DNA of 64,000 bases from Quatrionicoccus australiensis (GCF_020510425.1 NZ_JAHBAH010000001.1:2771001-2835000); one strand, 5' to 3'; shown: positions 44,753-54,632, numbered from the stretch's first letter. A program made the numbers and translations. Notes: generated from the sequence alone by a model not told the origin.

Positions 44753-45592
44753 TCAGATCCTGCCGAGTATCACTTCAGCAACGAAGCGGCTGCCCACGTA
44801 GGCGAGAATGAGCAGCGCGAAGCCGGTCAAGGTCCAGCGCAGGGCGCGTTTGCCGCGCCAGCCCCAGGCGTGGCGCCCGAACAGCAATGTGGCGAAGATG
44901 CCCCAGGAGGCGAAGGCGAACAAGGTCTTGTGGTCGATGCTCAGCGGCTTGCCGAACAGGGCTTCCGAAAAGAACAGGCCGCTGCCCACGGTCAGGGTAA
45001 GCAGGATGAAGCCCAGCGTCAGCATGCGGAAAAGCAGGGTTTCCATCGCCATCAGCGGCGGCAGGCTGGCCAGGCTGCGCTTCAGTGTGCGCTTGTGCAG
45101 CGCGTTTTCGGTAAACCCCATGAAGATGGCGTGCAGGGCCGAGAGGGTCAGCAGGCTGTAGGCCAGCATGGCGGCGAGGAAGTGCAGTTTGAAGCCGGTC
45201 GCCGAGGCGTTGGCAACCAGATGCACATTCGGGAAAACGACCGGCAGGAAGGAGCAGGCGGCGGCCAGTGGCAGGACCATGGGCTGCATGCCCTCCATTC
45301 GGGCCATGAAACTTTCCAGCCAGTAGATGAGGACGGCCAGCCACATCATCAGCGACAGCGCGAAACCGAACGAGAAATGCATGCCGGCTTCGCCGAACAG
45401 TCCCTGGTAAAGCCCGATTGCCTGGATCAGCAGGGCGGCAGCAATGGCCGCGCGCTCCCAGGTTTGCATGGGGCTCGCCACGGACTGGTGCTCGCCTTCG
45501 CGCCAGCGGGTGTTCCAGAAATGGAAAGCGAGCCCGGCATATAGCAGGGCAGCGAGAATGTGGGGCAGAAGCTGAATTACAATGTCGGCCAT
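44753..45592 (-). CDS. ypjD: YpjD/CcsA-like inner-membrane protein
   Basis: A 279-residue protein with about eight membrane helices and the cytochrome c assembly core (HFLAAMLAYSLLTLSALHAIFMG, with SIDHKTLFAFASWGIFATLLFGRHAWGWRGKRA). It is the standard neighbour of ffh. The tryptophan-rich WWD motif of true CcsA haem exporters is reduced, so a role in cytochrome c maturation is uncertain. Its start is only 29 bases from the divergent ffh start, with the palindrome TTCTA-C-TAGAA at 45600-45610 between them. Confidence 0.88.
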   Translation of the reverse strand: MADIVIQLLPHILAALLYAGLAFHFWNTRWREGEHQSVASPMQTWERAAIAAALLIQAIGLYQGLFGEAGMHFSFGFALSLMMWLAVLIYWLESFMARMEGMQPMVLPLAAACSFLPVVFPNVHLVANASATGFKLHFLAAMLAYSLLTLSALHAIFMGFTENALHKRTLKRSLASLPPLMAMETLLFRMLTLGFILLTLTVGSGLFFSEALFGKPLSIDHKTLFAFASWGIFATLLFGRHAWGWRGKRALRWTLTGFALLILAYVGSRFVAEVILGRI

Positions 45593-45621
45593 CCGCAGAT
45601 TCTACTAGAAGCCAATCACCC

Positions 45622-46980
45622 ATGCTCGATAACCTGACCAATCGCCTTGCCCGCGTCATGAAGACGCTCAAGGGCGAAGCTCGCCTGACCGAAACCAATA
45701 TTGCCGATGCCCTGCGCGAAGTCCGCATGGCGCTGCTCGAGGCCGACGTCGCCTTGCCGGTGATCAAGGACTTCATTGCTGCCGTCAAGGAAAAGGCGGT
45801 GGGCGAGGAAGTCATCGGTTCGCTGAGTCCCGGTCAGGCGCTGGTTGGGGTCGTGCATGCCGAATTGACCCGTTTGATGGGCGATGCGCACGAGGGTATC
45901 AACTTCAATACGCAGCCGCCGGCGATCGTCCTGATGGCCGGTTTGCAGGGGGCGGGCAAGACGACGACGGTCGGCAAGCTCGGCAAGTTCCTCAAGGAAA
46001 ATCACAAGAAGAAAGTGCTGGTTGTCTCCTGCGACGTCTATCGTCCGGCGGCTATCGAGCAGTTGAAATCGGTGGCCGGGCAGGCGGGGGTCGATTTCTT
46101 CCCGTCGACCATCGGCGAAAAACCGGAGGCGATTGCGCTCGCCGCCGTTGATTGGGCGAAGCGGCATTACCACGACGTGTTGCTCGTCGATACGGCCGGC
46201 CGTCTGGCGGTCGACGAAGAAATGATGGCCGAAATCAAGCGCCTGCATGCGGCGATCAATCCGATCGAAACCCTGTTCGTGGTCGATTCGATGCTCGGTC
46301 AGGATGCGGTCAATACCGCCAAGGCCTTCAATGAAGCCCTGCCGCTGACCGGCGTCGTGCTGACCAAGCTCGACGGCGATGCGCGCGGCGGTGCGGCGCT
46401 TTCCGTGCGCCATATCACCGGCAAGCCAATCAAGTTTTCCGGCGTCGGCGAAAAACTCTCGGGGCTCGAAGCTTTCCATCCGGAGCGCATGGCGTCACGG
46501 ATTCTCGGCATGGGCGACGTGCTGTCGCTGATCGAGGATGCGCGCAAGGGGCTGGATGAAGAAAAGGCCGTCGCCTTTGCCAAGAAGCTCAAGTCCGGCA
46601 AGGGCTTCGATCTCAACGACTTCAAGGAACAGATCGGCCAGATGCGCAGCATGGGCGGTTTGTCGGCGCTGATGGACAAGATGCCGGCGCAGATCGCCCA
46701 GGCGGCCGGGCAGTTGCCGGCCGGTGCCGAGAACAAGATGATCGGGCGCGTCGAAGGCATCATCAATTCGATGACGCCGCTTGAGCGTTCGAAGCCGGAA
46801 CTGATCAAGGCCAGCCGCAAGCGCCGTATTGCGATAGGGGCCGGGGTTCAGGTGCAGGACGTTAACCGTCTGCTCAATCAGTTCGAGCAGTCGCAGAAGA
46901 TGATGAAAATGATGACCAAGGGCGGCATCGGCAAGCTGATGCGCGGCATGAAGGGGATGCTGCCCGGTATGGGCCGCTGA
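45622..46980 (+). CDS. ffh: signal recognition particle protein Ffh
   Basis: 452 residues from ATG 45622. The N domain and the GTPase G domain are complete (GLQGAGKTTTVGKL, DTAGRL, TKLDGDARGG), followed by the methionine-rich M domain with the RNA-binding helix (SMTPLERSKPELIKASRKRR) and the ending KGMLPGMGR. It targets nascent membrane proteins to FtsY together with 4.5S RNA. Its stop codon lies in an 18-base palindrome that also carries the stop of the convergent transglycosylase gene, with no base between the two genes. Confidence 0.97.
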   Translation: MLDNLTNRLARVMKTLKGEARLTETNIADALREVRMALLEADVALPVIKDFIAAVKEKAVGEEVIGSLSPGQALVGVVHAELTRLMGDAHEGINFNTQPPAIVLMAGLQGAGKTTTVGKLGKFLKENHKKKVLVVSCDVYRPAAIEQLKSVAGQAGVDFFPSTIGEKPEAIALAAVDWAKRHYHDVLLVDTAGRLAVDEEMMAEIKRLHAAINPIETLFVVDSMLGQDAVNTAKAFNEALPLTGVVLTKLDGDARGGAALSVRHITGKPIKFSGVGEKLSGLEAFHPERMASRILGMGDVLSLIEDARKGLDEEKAVAFAKKLKSGKGFDLNDFKEQIGQMRSMGGLSALMDKMPAQIAQAAGQLPAGAENKMIGRVEGIINSMTPLERSKPELIKASRKRRIAIGAGVQVQDVNRLLNQFEQSQKMMKMMTKGGIGKLMRGMKGMLPGMGR

Positions 46981-46989
46981 TCAGCGGCC
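46972..46989. repeat. 18-base perfect palindrome containing both convergent stop codons
   Basis: GGCCGCTGA (46972-46980) is followed directly by its inverse complement TCAGCGGCC (46981-46989). Both genes end in Gly-Arg-stop with the same codons. No T-run follows on either side. Confidence 0.6.
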
Positions 46990-47592
46990 GGTTTGCGCCA
47001 GCCTGGGGGCGGCTTCGTAGCCCCAGTTGTTTTGCCAGGCGGCACGCACCATGTTCGGGTATTCCGGCTTGCCCAGGCTGCCGTTGTAGCGGCCGAGGGC
47101 GCGATACAGGTCGCCCTTCTCGATATCCAGGTAGTGACGCAGGATGGTGCAGCCGTAACGCAGGCTGGTGCGCAGGTCGAACAGGTTGTCATCCGGTCGA
47201 CCGATCAATTTGACCCAAAATGGCATGACCTGCATGTAACCGCGCGCCCCGACCGACGACACTGCGTATTTGCGAAAGCCCGACTCGACCTGCATCAGGC
47301 CGAGTACCAACTGCGGGTCGAGACCGGCCCGGGTCGCTTCGTAATGCACGCTGCGCAGCAGATCCAAGCGGTATTCGCGATCGGGAATGCGCTTGCTTAG
47401 CCGGCGCGACATTTCGCCCAGCCAGTCGGCAGCTTCCAGCGGATTCTTGAACGAACTGACCGTCGGTCGCGAGTCCGATACAGCCTTGTGCAGGGCGCCC
47501 TGCACGCTGGCTGCAAGCGGCTCGTATTTTTGCGCGCCGGCAAAGGCTGCCGACGCGCCACTCAGCAATAGCGCGGCAATCAGCCGGCGCAC
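46981..47592 (-). CDS. periplasmic lytic transglycosylase, SLT domain
   Basis: 203 residues with a signal peptide of about 18 residues (ending AAFA). The SLT domain carries the catalytic Glu in [25 protein letters not shown], then [31 protein letters not shown]. It cleaves peptidoglycan strands with 1,6-anhydro end formation. It overlaps the end of proS by 13 bases, so the two are co-transcribed. Confidence 0.92.
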   Translation of the reverse strand: MRRLIAALLLSGASAAFAGAQKYEPLAASVQGALHKAVSDSRPTVSSFKNPLEAADWLGEMSRRLSKRIPDREYRLDLLRSVHYEATRAGLDPQLVLGLMQVESGFRKYAVSSVGARGYMQVMPFWVKLIGRPDDNLFDLRTSLRYGCTILRHYLDIEKGDLYRALGRYNGSLGKPEYPNMVRAAWQNNWGYEAAPRLAQTGR

Positions 47593-49307
47593 AGCTTTCC
47601 CTTGATGATCCCGACGATGTCGGCCTGCGGCAGCAGCGTTGCTTCGGCGTCGCGGCGGCCCTTGTACTCGACCTGGCCATCCTTGAGGCCGCGCTCGCCG
47701 ATGACGACGCGGTGCGGGATGCCGATCAGTTCCATGTCGGCGAACATCGACCCGGGGCGTTCGTTGCGGTCGTCGAGCAGAACGTCGATGCCGAGATCCT
47801 TGAGCTCGCCATAGAGCTGGTCGGCGGCGGCCTTGACGGCCTCGCTCTTGTGGTAGCCCATCGGCACGATGCAGACCTCGAACGGCGCGATGCTGGTCGG
47901 CAGGATGATGCCCTTGTCGTCATTGCCCTGTTCGATGGCAGAGCCGACGATGCGCGAAACGCCGATGCCGTAGCAGCCCATTTCCATGACCTGGCTCTTG
48001 CCGGTTTCGTCGAGGAAGGCGCAGTTGAGGGCTTCGGCGTATTTGGTGCGGAGCTGGAAGATGTGGCCGACTTCGATGCCACGGCAAATTTCCAGGGTGC
48101 CCTTGCCATCCGGCGACGGGTCGCCGGCGACGACGTTGCGGATGTCGAAAACTTCCGGTTCCGGTAGGTCGCGGCCGAAATTGACACCGCTCATGTGATA
48201 GCCGGCTTCGTTGGCACCGCAGATGAAATCGCTCATGACGGCGACGGCACGGTCGGCGAAAACGGCCACTTTTTCACGGTCGACCGCTACCGGGCCGATA
48301 AAACCGGGTTTGCAGCCGAGGCGGGCGATGACCTCTTCTTCAGTGGCGAAGCGGAAAGCGCCCAGCGCAGCGATCTTGCTCGCCTTGATTTCGTTGAGTT
48401 CATGGTCGGCGCGCAGCAGGAGCAGGGCGAAAGTCTCGTTGCCTTCTTCCTCGCTGACGACGGCAATGGATTTGACGATTTCTGTCAGGTCGACCGCCAG
48501 GAACTTGGCGACATCGGCGCAGGCCATCTTGCCCGGGGTGTGGGTCTTCTCCATTGCCTTGCCGGCGGCCGCGCGCGGCGTTGTCGGGGCAAGCGCTTCG
48601 GCCAGTTCAACATTGGCGGCGAAATCGGAAGTCGGGCAGAAGGCGATGTCGTCCTCGCCGGAGTCGGCCAGAACGTGGAATTCATGCGAGCCGGTGCCGC
48701 CGATCGAGCCGGTGTCGGCCGCCACGGCGCGGAACTTCAGGCCGAGGCGGGTGAAAATCTGGCTGTAGGTGGCGTACATCTTGGCGTATTCGCGCTTCAG
48801 ATCCTCGAAGGACGAATGGAAGGAATAGCCGTCCTTCATCAGGAATTCGCGACCGCGCATGACGCCGAAGCGCGGGCGGATCTCGTCGCGGAACTTGGTC
48901 TGGATCTGGTACAGGTGCAGCGGCAGCTGGCGGTAGCTCTTGACGTCGCGACGGACGACATCGGTGATCACTTCCTCGTGCGTCGGGCCGATCACGAAAT
49001 CGCGCTGGTGGCGATCCTTGAAGCGCAGCAATTCCGGGCCGTATTGTTCGCCACGACCGGATTCTTGCCATAGCTCAAAAGGTTGTACGGCCGGCATCAG
49101 CAACTCAAGCGCGCCGGCCTTGTTCATCTCGTCGCGGACGATGTTCTCGACCTTGCGCAACACGCGCAGGCCGAGCGGCATCCAGGTGTAAATGCCGGCG
49201 GCGGAGCGCTTGATGAAGCCGGCGCGCAGCATCAGTTTCTGGCTGATGACTTCAGCGTCGGCGGGGGCTTCCTTGAGAGTGGTGAAAAAGAACTGCGTAG
49301 TGCGCAT
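47580..49307 (-). CDS. proS: prolyl-tRNA synthetase (with editing domain)
   Basis: 575 residues from ATG 49307; the open frame upstream is spurious. Class II motifs are seen (GAGF-like [56 protein letters not shown]), together with the bacterial insertion (editing) domain between motifs 2 and 3 that deacylates Ala-tRNA-Pro. The anticodon-binding domain ends the protein. One copy of the repeated 12-mer lies at 48279-48290. Confidence 0.97.
   Translation of the reverse strand: MRTTQFFFTTLKEAPADAEVISQKLMLRAGFIKRSAAGIYTWMPLGLRVLRKVENIVRDEMNKAGALELLMPAVQPFELWQESGRGEQYGPELLRFKDRHQRDFVIGPTHEEVITDVVRRDVKSYRQLPLHLYQIQTKFRDEIRPRFGVMRGREFLMKDGYSFHSSFEDLKREYAKMYATYSQIFTRLGLKFRAVAADTGSIGGTGSHEFHVLADSGEDDIAFCPTSDFAANVELAEALAPTTPRAAAGKAMEKTHTPGKMACADVAKFLAVDLTEIVKSIAVVSEEEGNETFALLLLRADHELNEIKASKIAALGAFRFATEEEVIARLGCKPGFIGPVAVDREKVAVFADRAVAVMSDFICGANEAGYHMSGVNFGRDLPEPEVFDIRNVVAGDPSPDGKGTLEICRGIEVGHIFQLRTKYAEALNCAFLDETGKSQVMEMGCYGIGVSRIVGSAIEQGNDDKGIILPTSIAPFEVCIVPMGYHKSEAVKAAADQLYGELKDLGIDVLLDDRNERPGSMFADMELIGIPHRVVIGERGLKDGQVEYKGRRDAEATLLPQADIVGIIKGKLCAG
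48279..48290 (-). repeat. 12-mer GTAGCGGTCGAC, copy 2 (in proS)
   Basis: Exact copy on the minus strand; here it is read as Val-Ala-Val-Asp codons of proS. Confidence 0.6.
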
Positions 49308-49418
49308 GGGATGCTCTTGAATTCGTTGCCAAAAGGGCATTTTACACCTTGCACGTCCTTTGCATGCGGGGGGGCTTTGTGAAAGAATCGAGGTAACTAT
49401 TAATTTTGCAGGATTCTT

Positions 49419-49967
49419 ATGCTTGACCGTGAAGGCTATCGCCCGAACGTCGGCATCATCCTTTGTAACGCGAAGAACGAGGTTTTCTGGGGTAAGCGCA
49501 TACGTGAACATTCGTGGCAGTTTCCACAAGGTGGCATCAAGCGCGGCGAAACGCCGGAGCAGGCGATGTACCGGGAGCTGTATGAAGAAGTCGGGCTGTT
49601 GCCCGAGCACGTGCGCATCCTCGGGCGGACCAAGGGCTGGTTGCGTTATGAGGTGCCGACACACTGGATAAAGCGCGAATGGCGCGGTTCTTACAAGGGG
49701 CAGAAGCAGATCTGGTTTCTGCTGCGCCTGGTAGGGCGGGATAACGACGTCTGCCTGCGGGCGACCAACAAGCCGGAATTCGATGCCTGGCGCTGGAACG
49801 ACTACTGGGTGCCACTCGACTCGGTGATCGAGTTCAAGCGCAGTGTTTATGAGCAGGCACTCAATGAACTTGTGCGTTTTCTCGATCTGGACCGGCGTGC
49901 CCGTCCGCGGCGCGGCGATGCAGGCATGTTGTCCGGGGATGCGCCGGTGATGGGCGATAGGGAGTGA
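49419..49967 (+). CDS. rppH: RNA pyrophosphohydrolase
   Basis: A 182-residue Nudix enzyme. [15 protein letters not shown] and [20 protein letters not shown], then the Nudix box ending RELYEEVGL, are diagnostic. It removes pyrophosphate from the 5' end of mRNAs and so starts RNase E-dependent decay. It starts 111 bases from the divergent proS gene and is followed directly by the CNP1-like gene. Confidence 0.95.
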   Translation: MLDREGYRPNVGIILCNAKNEVFWGKRIREHSWQFPQGGIKRGETPEQAMYRELYEEVGLLPEHVRILGRTKGWLRYEVPTHWIKREWRGSYKGQKQIWFLLRLVGRDNDVCLRATNKPEFDAWRWNDYWVPLDSVIEFKRSVYEQALNELVRFLDLDRRARPRRGDAGMLSGDAPVMGDRE

Positions 49968-49972
49968 TGCTG

Positions 49973-50491
49973 ATGTTGCGCAAGATATTGTTGCTTGGCT
50001 TGTCTGTTTGTCTTGCGGCAAATGTTTTTGCAGCGGCAGAAGTGGATGACGAGGATGAAAACAAGCCTTGGCAGGAGCTCGAAGTTCAGTTCCCCGCGCC
50101 GCCGTTGGCCGAAAATCTGCAGCCGTTCCATGTCAGTGCGACGACAGACAACAAGTTTTTCATCGATATGGCCTCGCTGAGTGTCGGCGATGATGGGGTT
50201 GTGCGCTACACGCTGCTTGTTGTCGCGCCGGAAGGTGGTCGCAATGTGACTTTTGAGGGCATGCGTTGCCAGACGCGCGAGCGTCGGATTTATGCTTCCG
50301 GGCGAGCTGACGGTTCCTGGGTGAAGTCACGTAATAACCAGTGGGCGCGCCTGCAACCGGCAAGTGTGAATCGTCATCATGCGGCGCTCTTCCTCGAATA
50401 TTTCTGTCCGACCGGGGGCATTCTGAGCGATGTTGAGGCGGTAAGGCGCGCCTTGAAGCAGGGTGGCTACGCGGATACATGGGCGCGCTGA
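49973..50491 (+). CDS. CNP1-like periplasmic protein
   Basis: 172 residues from ATG 49973; GGAG at 49961-49964 fits this start better than the ATG at 49967. A signal peptide of about 19 residues ([17 protein letters not shown]) is followed by an acidic linker and the CNP1-like domain ([28 protein letters not shown]-like [21 protein letters not shown]). The family is named after a neisserial cryptic protein; its role is unknown. It is co-transcribed with rppH and coq7, an order common in betaproteobacteria. Confidence 0.85.
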   Translation: MLRKILLLGLSVCLAANVFAAAEVDDEDENKPWQELEVQFPAPPLAENLQPFHVSATTDNKFFIDMASLSVGDDGVVRYTLLVVAPEGGRNVTFEGMRCQTRERRIYASGRADGSWVKSRNNQWARLQPASVNRHHAALFLEYFCPTGGILSDVEAVRRALKQGGYADTWAR

Positions 50492-50495
50492 AAGT

Positions 50496-51119
50496 ATGTC
50501 GATTGATCGTCTGATTCTCGAGTTTGATCTGGCTCTGCGCACGGTGTGTGCTTCGGCGCGCAGCGTTCGTCCGCTACCCGGGCGGGACTTGCCTGAGCAG
50601 GAGCTGGGTGCGCAGGAGCGACGCCATGTTGTTGGCCTGATGCGGGTCAATCATTGCGGTGAAGTTTGCGCGCAGGCGCTTTATCAGGGGCAGGCCCTGA
50701 CTTCCCGTGATCCGGAAGTGCGTGAAGCCTTGCGCAGTGCAGCCCAGGAAGAAACCGAGCATCTTGCCTGGACCGAGCAGCGGATCGCTGCATTGGGTGG
50801 GCGGAAAAGCTTGCTGAATCCGCTTTGGTATGCAGGCTCCCTGTCGCTCGGCGTGTTTGCCGGGGTGCTGGGTGATCGCTGGAATCTCGGCTTCCTGGCT
50901 GAAACGGAGCGCCAGGTGGAGGCGCATCTGGACAGCCATTTGCGTAGTTTGCCGGAGGGGGATCTACGCTCGCGGGCAATCGTCGATCAAATGCGTCTTG
51001 ATGAAATCGAGCATGCAGAAACTGCAATTCGTCATGGTGCAGCGGAACTGCCGCTGTTCGTCAAGCAGGCAATGAAGGCGATGGGCAAGGTGATGACCGG
51101 GGTTGCCTACCGCCTCTGA
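50496..51119 (+). CDS. coq7: 2-nonaprenyl-3-methyl-6-methoxy-1,4-benzoquinol hydroxylase (Coq7)
   Basis: 207 residues from ATG 50496. It is a ferritin-like di-iron hydroxylase with ligands in [20 protein letters not shown] (ExxH) and [11 protein letters not shown] (ExxH). It carries out the penultimate hydroxylation in ubiquinone synthesis at the inner membrane. It converges on osmC with a four-base gap. Confidence 0.94.
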   Translation: MSIDRLILEFDLALRTVCASARSVRPLPGRDLPEQELGAQERRHVVGLMRVNHCGEVCAQALYQGQALTSRDPEVREALRSAAQEETEHLAWTEQRIAALGGRKSLLNPLWYAGSLSLGVFAGVLGDRWNLGFLAETERQVEAHLDSHLRSLPEGDLRSRAIVDQMRLDEIEHAETAIRHGAAELPLFVKQAMKAMGKVMTGVAYRL

Positions 51120-51123
51120 TTGC

Positions 51124-51552
51124 TCAGGCTTCTTCGATGATTTCGAAGTCGTGAGTGATTTCTGCCGTCTTGCCGATCATGATCGAGGCCGAGCAGTATT
51201 TGTCTTTTGACAGTTCAATGGCGCGCGCCACGGCTTCGGGTTTGAGATTCCGGCCTTTGACCCGATAGTGGAAATGAACGCTGGTGAAAATCTTGGGGTC
51301 TGTTTCGGCCCGTTCCGCTTTCAGGCTGACGTCGCAGCCACTGACGGCGTGCCGGCCTTTTTTCAGGATCAGCACCACGTCGAATGCGCTGCAGCCGCCT
51401 GTTCCGGCCAGAACCATTTCCATCGGGCGAAAGCCGAGGTTGCGGCCGCCGGCTTCCGGGGCGCCATCCATAACGACAGCGTGGCCGCTGCCTGATTCAG
51501 CAACAAACGACATGCCTGCGTCGTTGCCCATCCATCGTACTGTGCATTCCAT
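51124..51552 (-). CDS. OsmC-family peroxide-resistance-like protein
   Basis: 142 residues from ATG 51552 with a GGAGA ribosome site. The two OsmC cysteines are present, in GTGGCSAFDVVLILKKGR and KDKYCSASIMI, and could reduce organic hydroperoxides. The closest type is the YhfA-like OsmC subgroup rather than Ohr. Substrate unknown. Confidence 0.9.
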   Translation of the reverse strand: MECTVRWMGNDAGMSFVAESGSGHAVVMDGAPEAGGRNLGFRPMEMVLAGTGGCSAFDVVLILKKGRHAVSGCDVSLKAERAETDPKIFTSVHFHYRVKGRNLKPEAVARAIELSKDKYCSASIMIGKTAEITHDFEIIEEA

Positions 51553-51741
51553 CGGGGGTCTCCTTTGAAGATCGACGATTCTAACGGATATCGCCAGCTT
51601 GCTGCGTTGGCGGGTGTGATGTTGCAATGCAGCATTTGTGCTCATTTCTTGCGGGGGGAGGGGCTAGATTTTTTTGGTTAAACAATAGGATATATGTTTC
51701 TAAATATTTATATTTTTGTTTTAAAAACATAATCATTGTGT

Positions 51742-51770
51742 TTGATAAAAATAGTTTATGCGCCGATAAA
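51742..51770 (+). promoter_or_regulatory. possible sigma-70 promoter in the AT-rich gap before rplM
   Basis: TTGATA (51742-51747), a 17-base spacer and GATAAA (51765-51770) lie in a very AT-rich stretch (about 51660-51780). The 506-base gap 51553-52058 contains no gene; its parts are this promoter, the candidate small RNA and the rplM promoter. A palindrome TTGTGC-GGC-GCACAA (51779-51793) covers the expected start. Confidence 0.4.
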
Positions 51771-51776
51771 TTTTCT

Positions 51777-51944
51777 GGTTGTGCGGCGCACAAAAATGGC
51801 TTGCCGTGAGTTTTGCTTTGGGGCAGAATGCAAAGCGTACGAACCGTAGTTGATAGTTGTGAATCTTCCCCGGTTCAGATTTGTCTCCTCCACCCTCCTC
51901 CTTTGGTGTGGATTTAACGCGGCTCAGCGAGCCGCGTTTTTTTT
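51777..51944 (+). ncRNA. candidate small RNA with an anti-Shine-Dalgarno loop
   Basis: A transcript from the promoter above to the strong terminator at 51916-51944 would be about 165 nt. It has no convincing reading frame. It contains CTCC repeats complementary to ribosome-binding sites: TCTCCTCC at 51885-51890 and neighbouring bases, and CTCCTCCTTT (51895-51904), the latter placed as a ten-base loop between CACC (51891-51894) and GGTG (51905-51908). Two more short stems lie upstream (GCTTTG...CAAAGC and AATCT...AGATT). I know of no named family it belongs to. Confidence 0.4.
51916..51944 (+). terminator. strong Rho-independent terminator upstream of rplM
   Basis: AACGCGGCTC (51916-51925) pairs with GAGCCGCGTT (51929-51938), loop AGC, and the T-run covers 51937-51944. 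No gene precedes it on this strand for 800 bases, which is the main evidence for a small RNA here. Confidence 0.85.
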
Positions 51945-51978
51945 GGTATTTTTTATCGGGTGTTTTGTTGTAATGGCA

Positions 51979-52008
51979 TTGACACCTCGGCGGGAGTTCG
52001 GCTAGAAT
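51979..52008 (+). promoter_or_regulatory. rplM-rpsI promoter
   Basis: TTGACA (51979-51984), an 18-base spacer and TAGAAT (52003-52008). The start point would be about 45 bases before the rplM ATG. Confidence 0.75.
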
Positions 52009-52058
52009 CCGCGCCTTTCTCCAATCTGCGCCCAAATTTTTCAGGACGGCACACTTAT

Positions 52059-52487
52059 ATGAAAACGTTTTCCGCCAAGCCACATGAGGTGAAGCGCGAG
52101 TGGTTTGTGGTAGACGCCACAGACAAGGTGCTCGGCCGCCTCGCTACCGAAATTGCTCGCCGCCTTCGTGGCAAGCACAAGGCTATCTACACGCCGCACG
52201 TTGATACCGGCGACTTCATCGTCGTTACCAACGTTGAAAAGCTCACCGTTACCGGTAACAAGGCCGAAGATAAGAAGTACTACCGCCACTCCGGTTATCC
52301 GGGCGGTATCTACGAAACCAACTTCAAGAAGATGCAGCAGCGTTTCCCGGGCCGCGCCCTCGAAACCGCCGTCAAGGGCATGCTGCCGAAGGGCCCGCTG
52401 GGCTACGCAATGCTCAAGAAGCTGAAGTGCTACGCTGGCGAGCAGCATCCTCACACTGCCCAGCAGCCCAAGGCTCTGGAAATCTAA
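52059..52487 (+). CDS. rplM: 50S ribosomal protein L13
   Basis: A 142-residue protein with the L13 signatures [45 protein letters not shown] and [21 protein letters not shown] 52059 gives the standard N-terminus. First of the conserved rplM-rpsI pair; it has its own promoter upstream. Confidence 0.98.
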   Translation: MKTFSAKPHEVKREWFVVDATDKVLGRLATEIARRLRGKHKAIYTPHVDTGDFIVVTNVEKLTVTGNKAEDKKYYRHSGYPGGIYETNFKKMQQRFPGRALETAVKGMLPKGPLGYAMLKKLKCYAGEQHPHTAQQPKALEI

Positions 52488-52496
52488 GGGATCATC

Positions 52497-52889
52497 ATGG
52501 CTGAAAGTTATTTCTACGGTACCGGTCGTCGCAAGAGCGCCGTTGCCCGTGTTTTCATGAAGCGTGGCTCTGGCGCCATCGTTGTAAACGGCAAGCCGGT
52601 CGACCAGTTCTTCTCCCGTGAAACCGGCCGCATGATCGTGCGTCAGCCGCTGGCTCTGGTTGAACAGCTGAACGGTTTCGATATCAAGGTTAACGTGATC
52701 GGTGGTGGCGAATCCGGCCAGGCCGGTGCTGTTCGTCACGGTATCACCCGCGCCCTGATCGAATTCGATGCCGCTCTGAAGCCTGCTCTGTCCAAGGCCG
52801 GTTTCGTGACGCGCGATGCCCGTGAAGTCGAACGTAAGAAGGTCGGTTTCCACAAGGCACGTCGCCGCAAGCAGTTCTCCAAGCGTTAA
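52497..52889 (+). CDS. rpsI: 30S ribosomal protein S9
   Basis: 130 residues; starts [16 protein letters not shown] and ends with the invariant tail [17 protein letters not shown], whose last Arg reaches the ribosomal P site. It follows rplM by nine bases with AAGGGA as ribosome site. Confidence 0.98.
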   Translation: MAESYFYGTGRRKSAVARVFMKRGSGAIVVNGKPVDQFFSRETGRMIVRQPLALVEQLNGFDIKVNVIGGGESGQAGAVRHGITRALIEFDAALKPALSKAGFVTRDAREVERKKVGFHKARRRKQFSKR

Positions 52890-52905
52890 TTCGCTTGTCG
52901 CTGCG

Positions 52906-52933
52906 AAAAAGCCGCCTTCTTGGCGGCTTTTTT
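52906..52933 (+). terminator. Rho-independent terminator after rpsI
   Basis: AAAAAGCCGCC (52906-52916) pairs with GGCGGCTTTTTT (52922-52933) around a TTCTT loop. Confidence 0.88.
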
Positions 52934-53070
52934 GTTATTGGTCTGCGGAGTATCATGCTGCCACGCTTGGCGAGCGTATCCTGTCTGCGGTTTTTTGCTG
53001 CGGCGGGTTATTTCCTCTGTGTTCGTGCGAGCCGCGAACCAGTTTCTTCTCCGAATCAAGCAAAGGTCTG

Positions 53071-53805
53071 ATGCCGACACCTGCAGTCACCCTGAAGTTG
53101 CGTAGATTCCGGCGTCGTTTCGGGATTGCGGCGCCACGTGTCGTGGTGCGCAGCCATTTGCCCTGGTCCTGGCTGGCGGCCGCCGGTGGGCTGCTGTTGC
53201 TGCTTGTGATTGCCTCGCTCTGGATGGTCATGCAGCACAATGAAAGTGGTGCTCTGGGGCGCGAGTTGGACAACCAGCGTTTGATCATTCAGGAGCAGCA
53301 TGAAGAACTGAACCTGTTGCGGTCGACTGCCGGTACGGAGAAAAATGCCGTGCATATGGAGCGTGCGGCGCAGCAGCAACTGCTCGCCAGGATTCGCGGT
53401 CTGGAGCAGGAGAATGCTTCGCTCAAGGAAGACATCCTGTTGTTCGAGCGCTTGATTCCGGTGGTGGGCGAAGAAGCCGCGCTGCGTATCGAAAATTTTC
53501 GTCTGACGCCGGAGGGCAAGGGGCGTTATCGCTATCGCCTGTTGCTGGCCTTTCAGCCGAGCAAGCAGGCACCGGATTTTCGCGGTCGACTGCAATTGGC
53601 GGTGGTTTTTGCGCTGGCCGGCAAGGAGCAGCAGTTGCTTTTGCCTGAGGGGCGAGGCGAGGCAGCCGATTTTCATATTGAAATGAAGCACTTCCTGCGC
53701 CGTGAGGGGGTCATTGAGTTGCCGTCCGAGGCGCAATTGCGCTCCATCGAGGCGCGTATCCTGCTCGGTGATACACTTAAAGCCAAGCGCATGGCGCAAC
53801 TTTAG
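53071..53805 (+). CDS. DUF6776 family membrane protein
   Basis: 244 residues from ATG 53071 with AAAGG upstream. It has an Arg-rich cytoplasmic N-terminus, one transmembrane helix (about residues 31-52), a coiled coil (about 60-135: NQRLIIQEQHEELNLLRS, LLARIRGLEQENASLKEDI) and a C-terminal beta-rich domain. The family sits beside bactofilin genes in many betaproteobacteria. It may link the bactofilin polymer to the envelope; this is inferred from gene order. Confidence 0.8.
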   Translation: MPTPAVTLKLRRFRRRFGIAAPRVVVRSHLPWSWLAAAGGLLLLLVIASLWMVMQHNESGALGRELDNQRLIIQEQHEELNLLRSTAGTEKNAVHMERAAQQQLLARIRGLEQENASLKEDILLFERLIPVVGEEAALRIENFRLTPEGKGRYRYRLLLAFQPSKQAPDFRGRLQLAVVFALAGKEQQLLLPEGRGEAADFHIEMKHFLRREGVIELPSEAQLRSIEARILLGDTLKAKRMAQL

Positions 53806-53816
53806 GAGTTGATTTC

Positions 53817-54218
53817 ATGTTCGGTAAAAAGACTGACAGCAAGCCGCAAGGTCGTATCGACAGCCTGATCGGGGCCGGAACCGTGGTCGAAGGCAATATC
53901 CGCTTCAGCGGCGGACTGCGCATCGATGGCGAGGTCAAAGGCAGTGTCGAGGCCGCCGAGGGCGCGACTTCCTCTACCCTAGTGCTCAGCGAGCAGGCGC
54001 GGGTCGAAGGTTCAGTGACGGTGGCGCATCTGGTCAGCAACGGTACCGTGGTTGGTCCGGTGACGGTCAGCGAGTCGCTGGAAATGCAATCGCGTGCCCG
54101 TATTGTCGGTGACGTCGATTACGCGCTCATCGAAATGCACCAGGGCGCCGTGATCGAAGGGCGTCTGGTTCATCGTGGCGCGAAATCGGTGGAACTAAAG
54201 CTCGCCGCTTCGAACTAA
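53817..54218 (+). CDS. bactofilin (polymer-forming cytoskeletal protein)
   Basis: A 133-residue protein with the DUF583 right-handed beta-helix core: SLIGAGTVVEGNIRFSGG, IDGEVKGSV, repeated VSNGTVVGPVTVSES and GAVIEGRLVHRG. Bactofilins self-assemble without nucleotides and organise cell-wall enzymes. It starts 11 bases after the DUF6776 gene. Confidence 0.92.
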   Translation: MFGKKTDSKPQGRIDSLIGAGTVVEGNIRFSGGLRIDGEVKGSVEAAEGATSSTLVLSEQARVEGSVTVAHLVSNGTVVGPVTVSESLEMQSRARIVGDVDYALIEMHQGAVIEGRLVHRGAKSVELKLAASN

Positions 54219-54223
54219 GTTGA

Positions 54224-54252
54224 TTGACCGGGATTGCACTGGCTCTCATAAT
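54224..54252 (+). promoter_or_regulatory. erpA promoter
   Basis: TTGACC (54224-54229), a 17-base spacer and CATAAT (54247-54252) lie in the 63-base gap before erpA. Confidence 0.6.
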
Positions 54253-54281
54253 CTCGCAGAAAATTTTTCAGGAGTTTCCCC

Positions 54282-54632
54282 ATGAATGCAGCAACCGATG
54301 TCGTTTCCCCCATCCTCTTCACCGACAGTGCCGCCAACAAGGTCAAGGAACTGATCGAAGAAGAAGGCAATCCGGGCCTGAAACTCCGCGTTTTCGTCAC
54401 CGGCGGCGGCTGTTCCGGCTTCCAGTACGGTTTCACCTTCGATGAAGAAGTCGCCGAAGACGACACCACGATGGAAAAGAACGGCGTGACCCTGCTGATC
54501 GATCCGATGAGCTACCAGTATCTGGTTGGTGCCGAGATCGATTACTCGGAAGGCCTGGAAGGCTCGCAGTTCGTGATCCGCAATCCGAACGCCACCTCGA
54601 CCTGCGGTTGCGGTTCGTCCTTCTCCGCCTGA
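54282..54632 (+). CDS. erpA: iron-sulfur cluster insertion protein ErpA
   Basis: A 116-residue A-type carrier with the three cluster-binding cysteines, in [12 protein letters not shown] and [10 protein letters not shown]. It delivers 4Fe-4S clusters to target enzymes. It has its own promoter and converges on the YkgJ-family gene with one base between stop codons, inside an inverted repeat. Confidence 0.95.
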   Translation: MNAATDVVSPILFTDSAANKVKELIEEEGNPGLKLRVFVTGGGCSGFQYGFTFDEEVAEDDTTMEKNGVTLLIDPMSYQYLVGAEIDYSEGLEGSQFVIRNPNATSTCGCGSSFSA

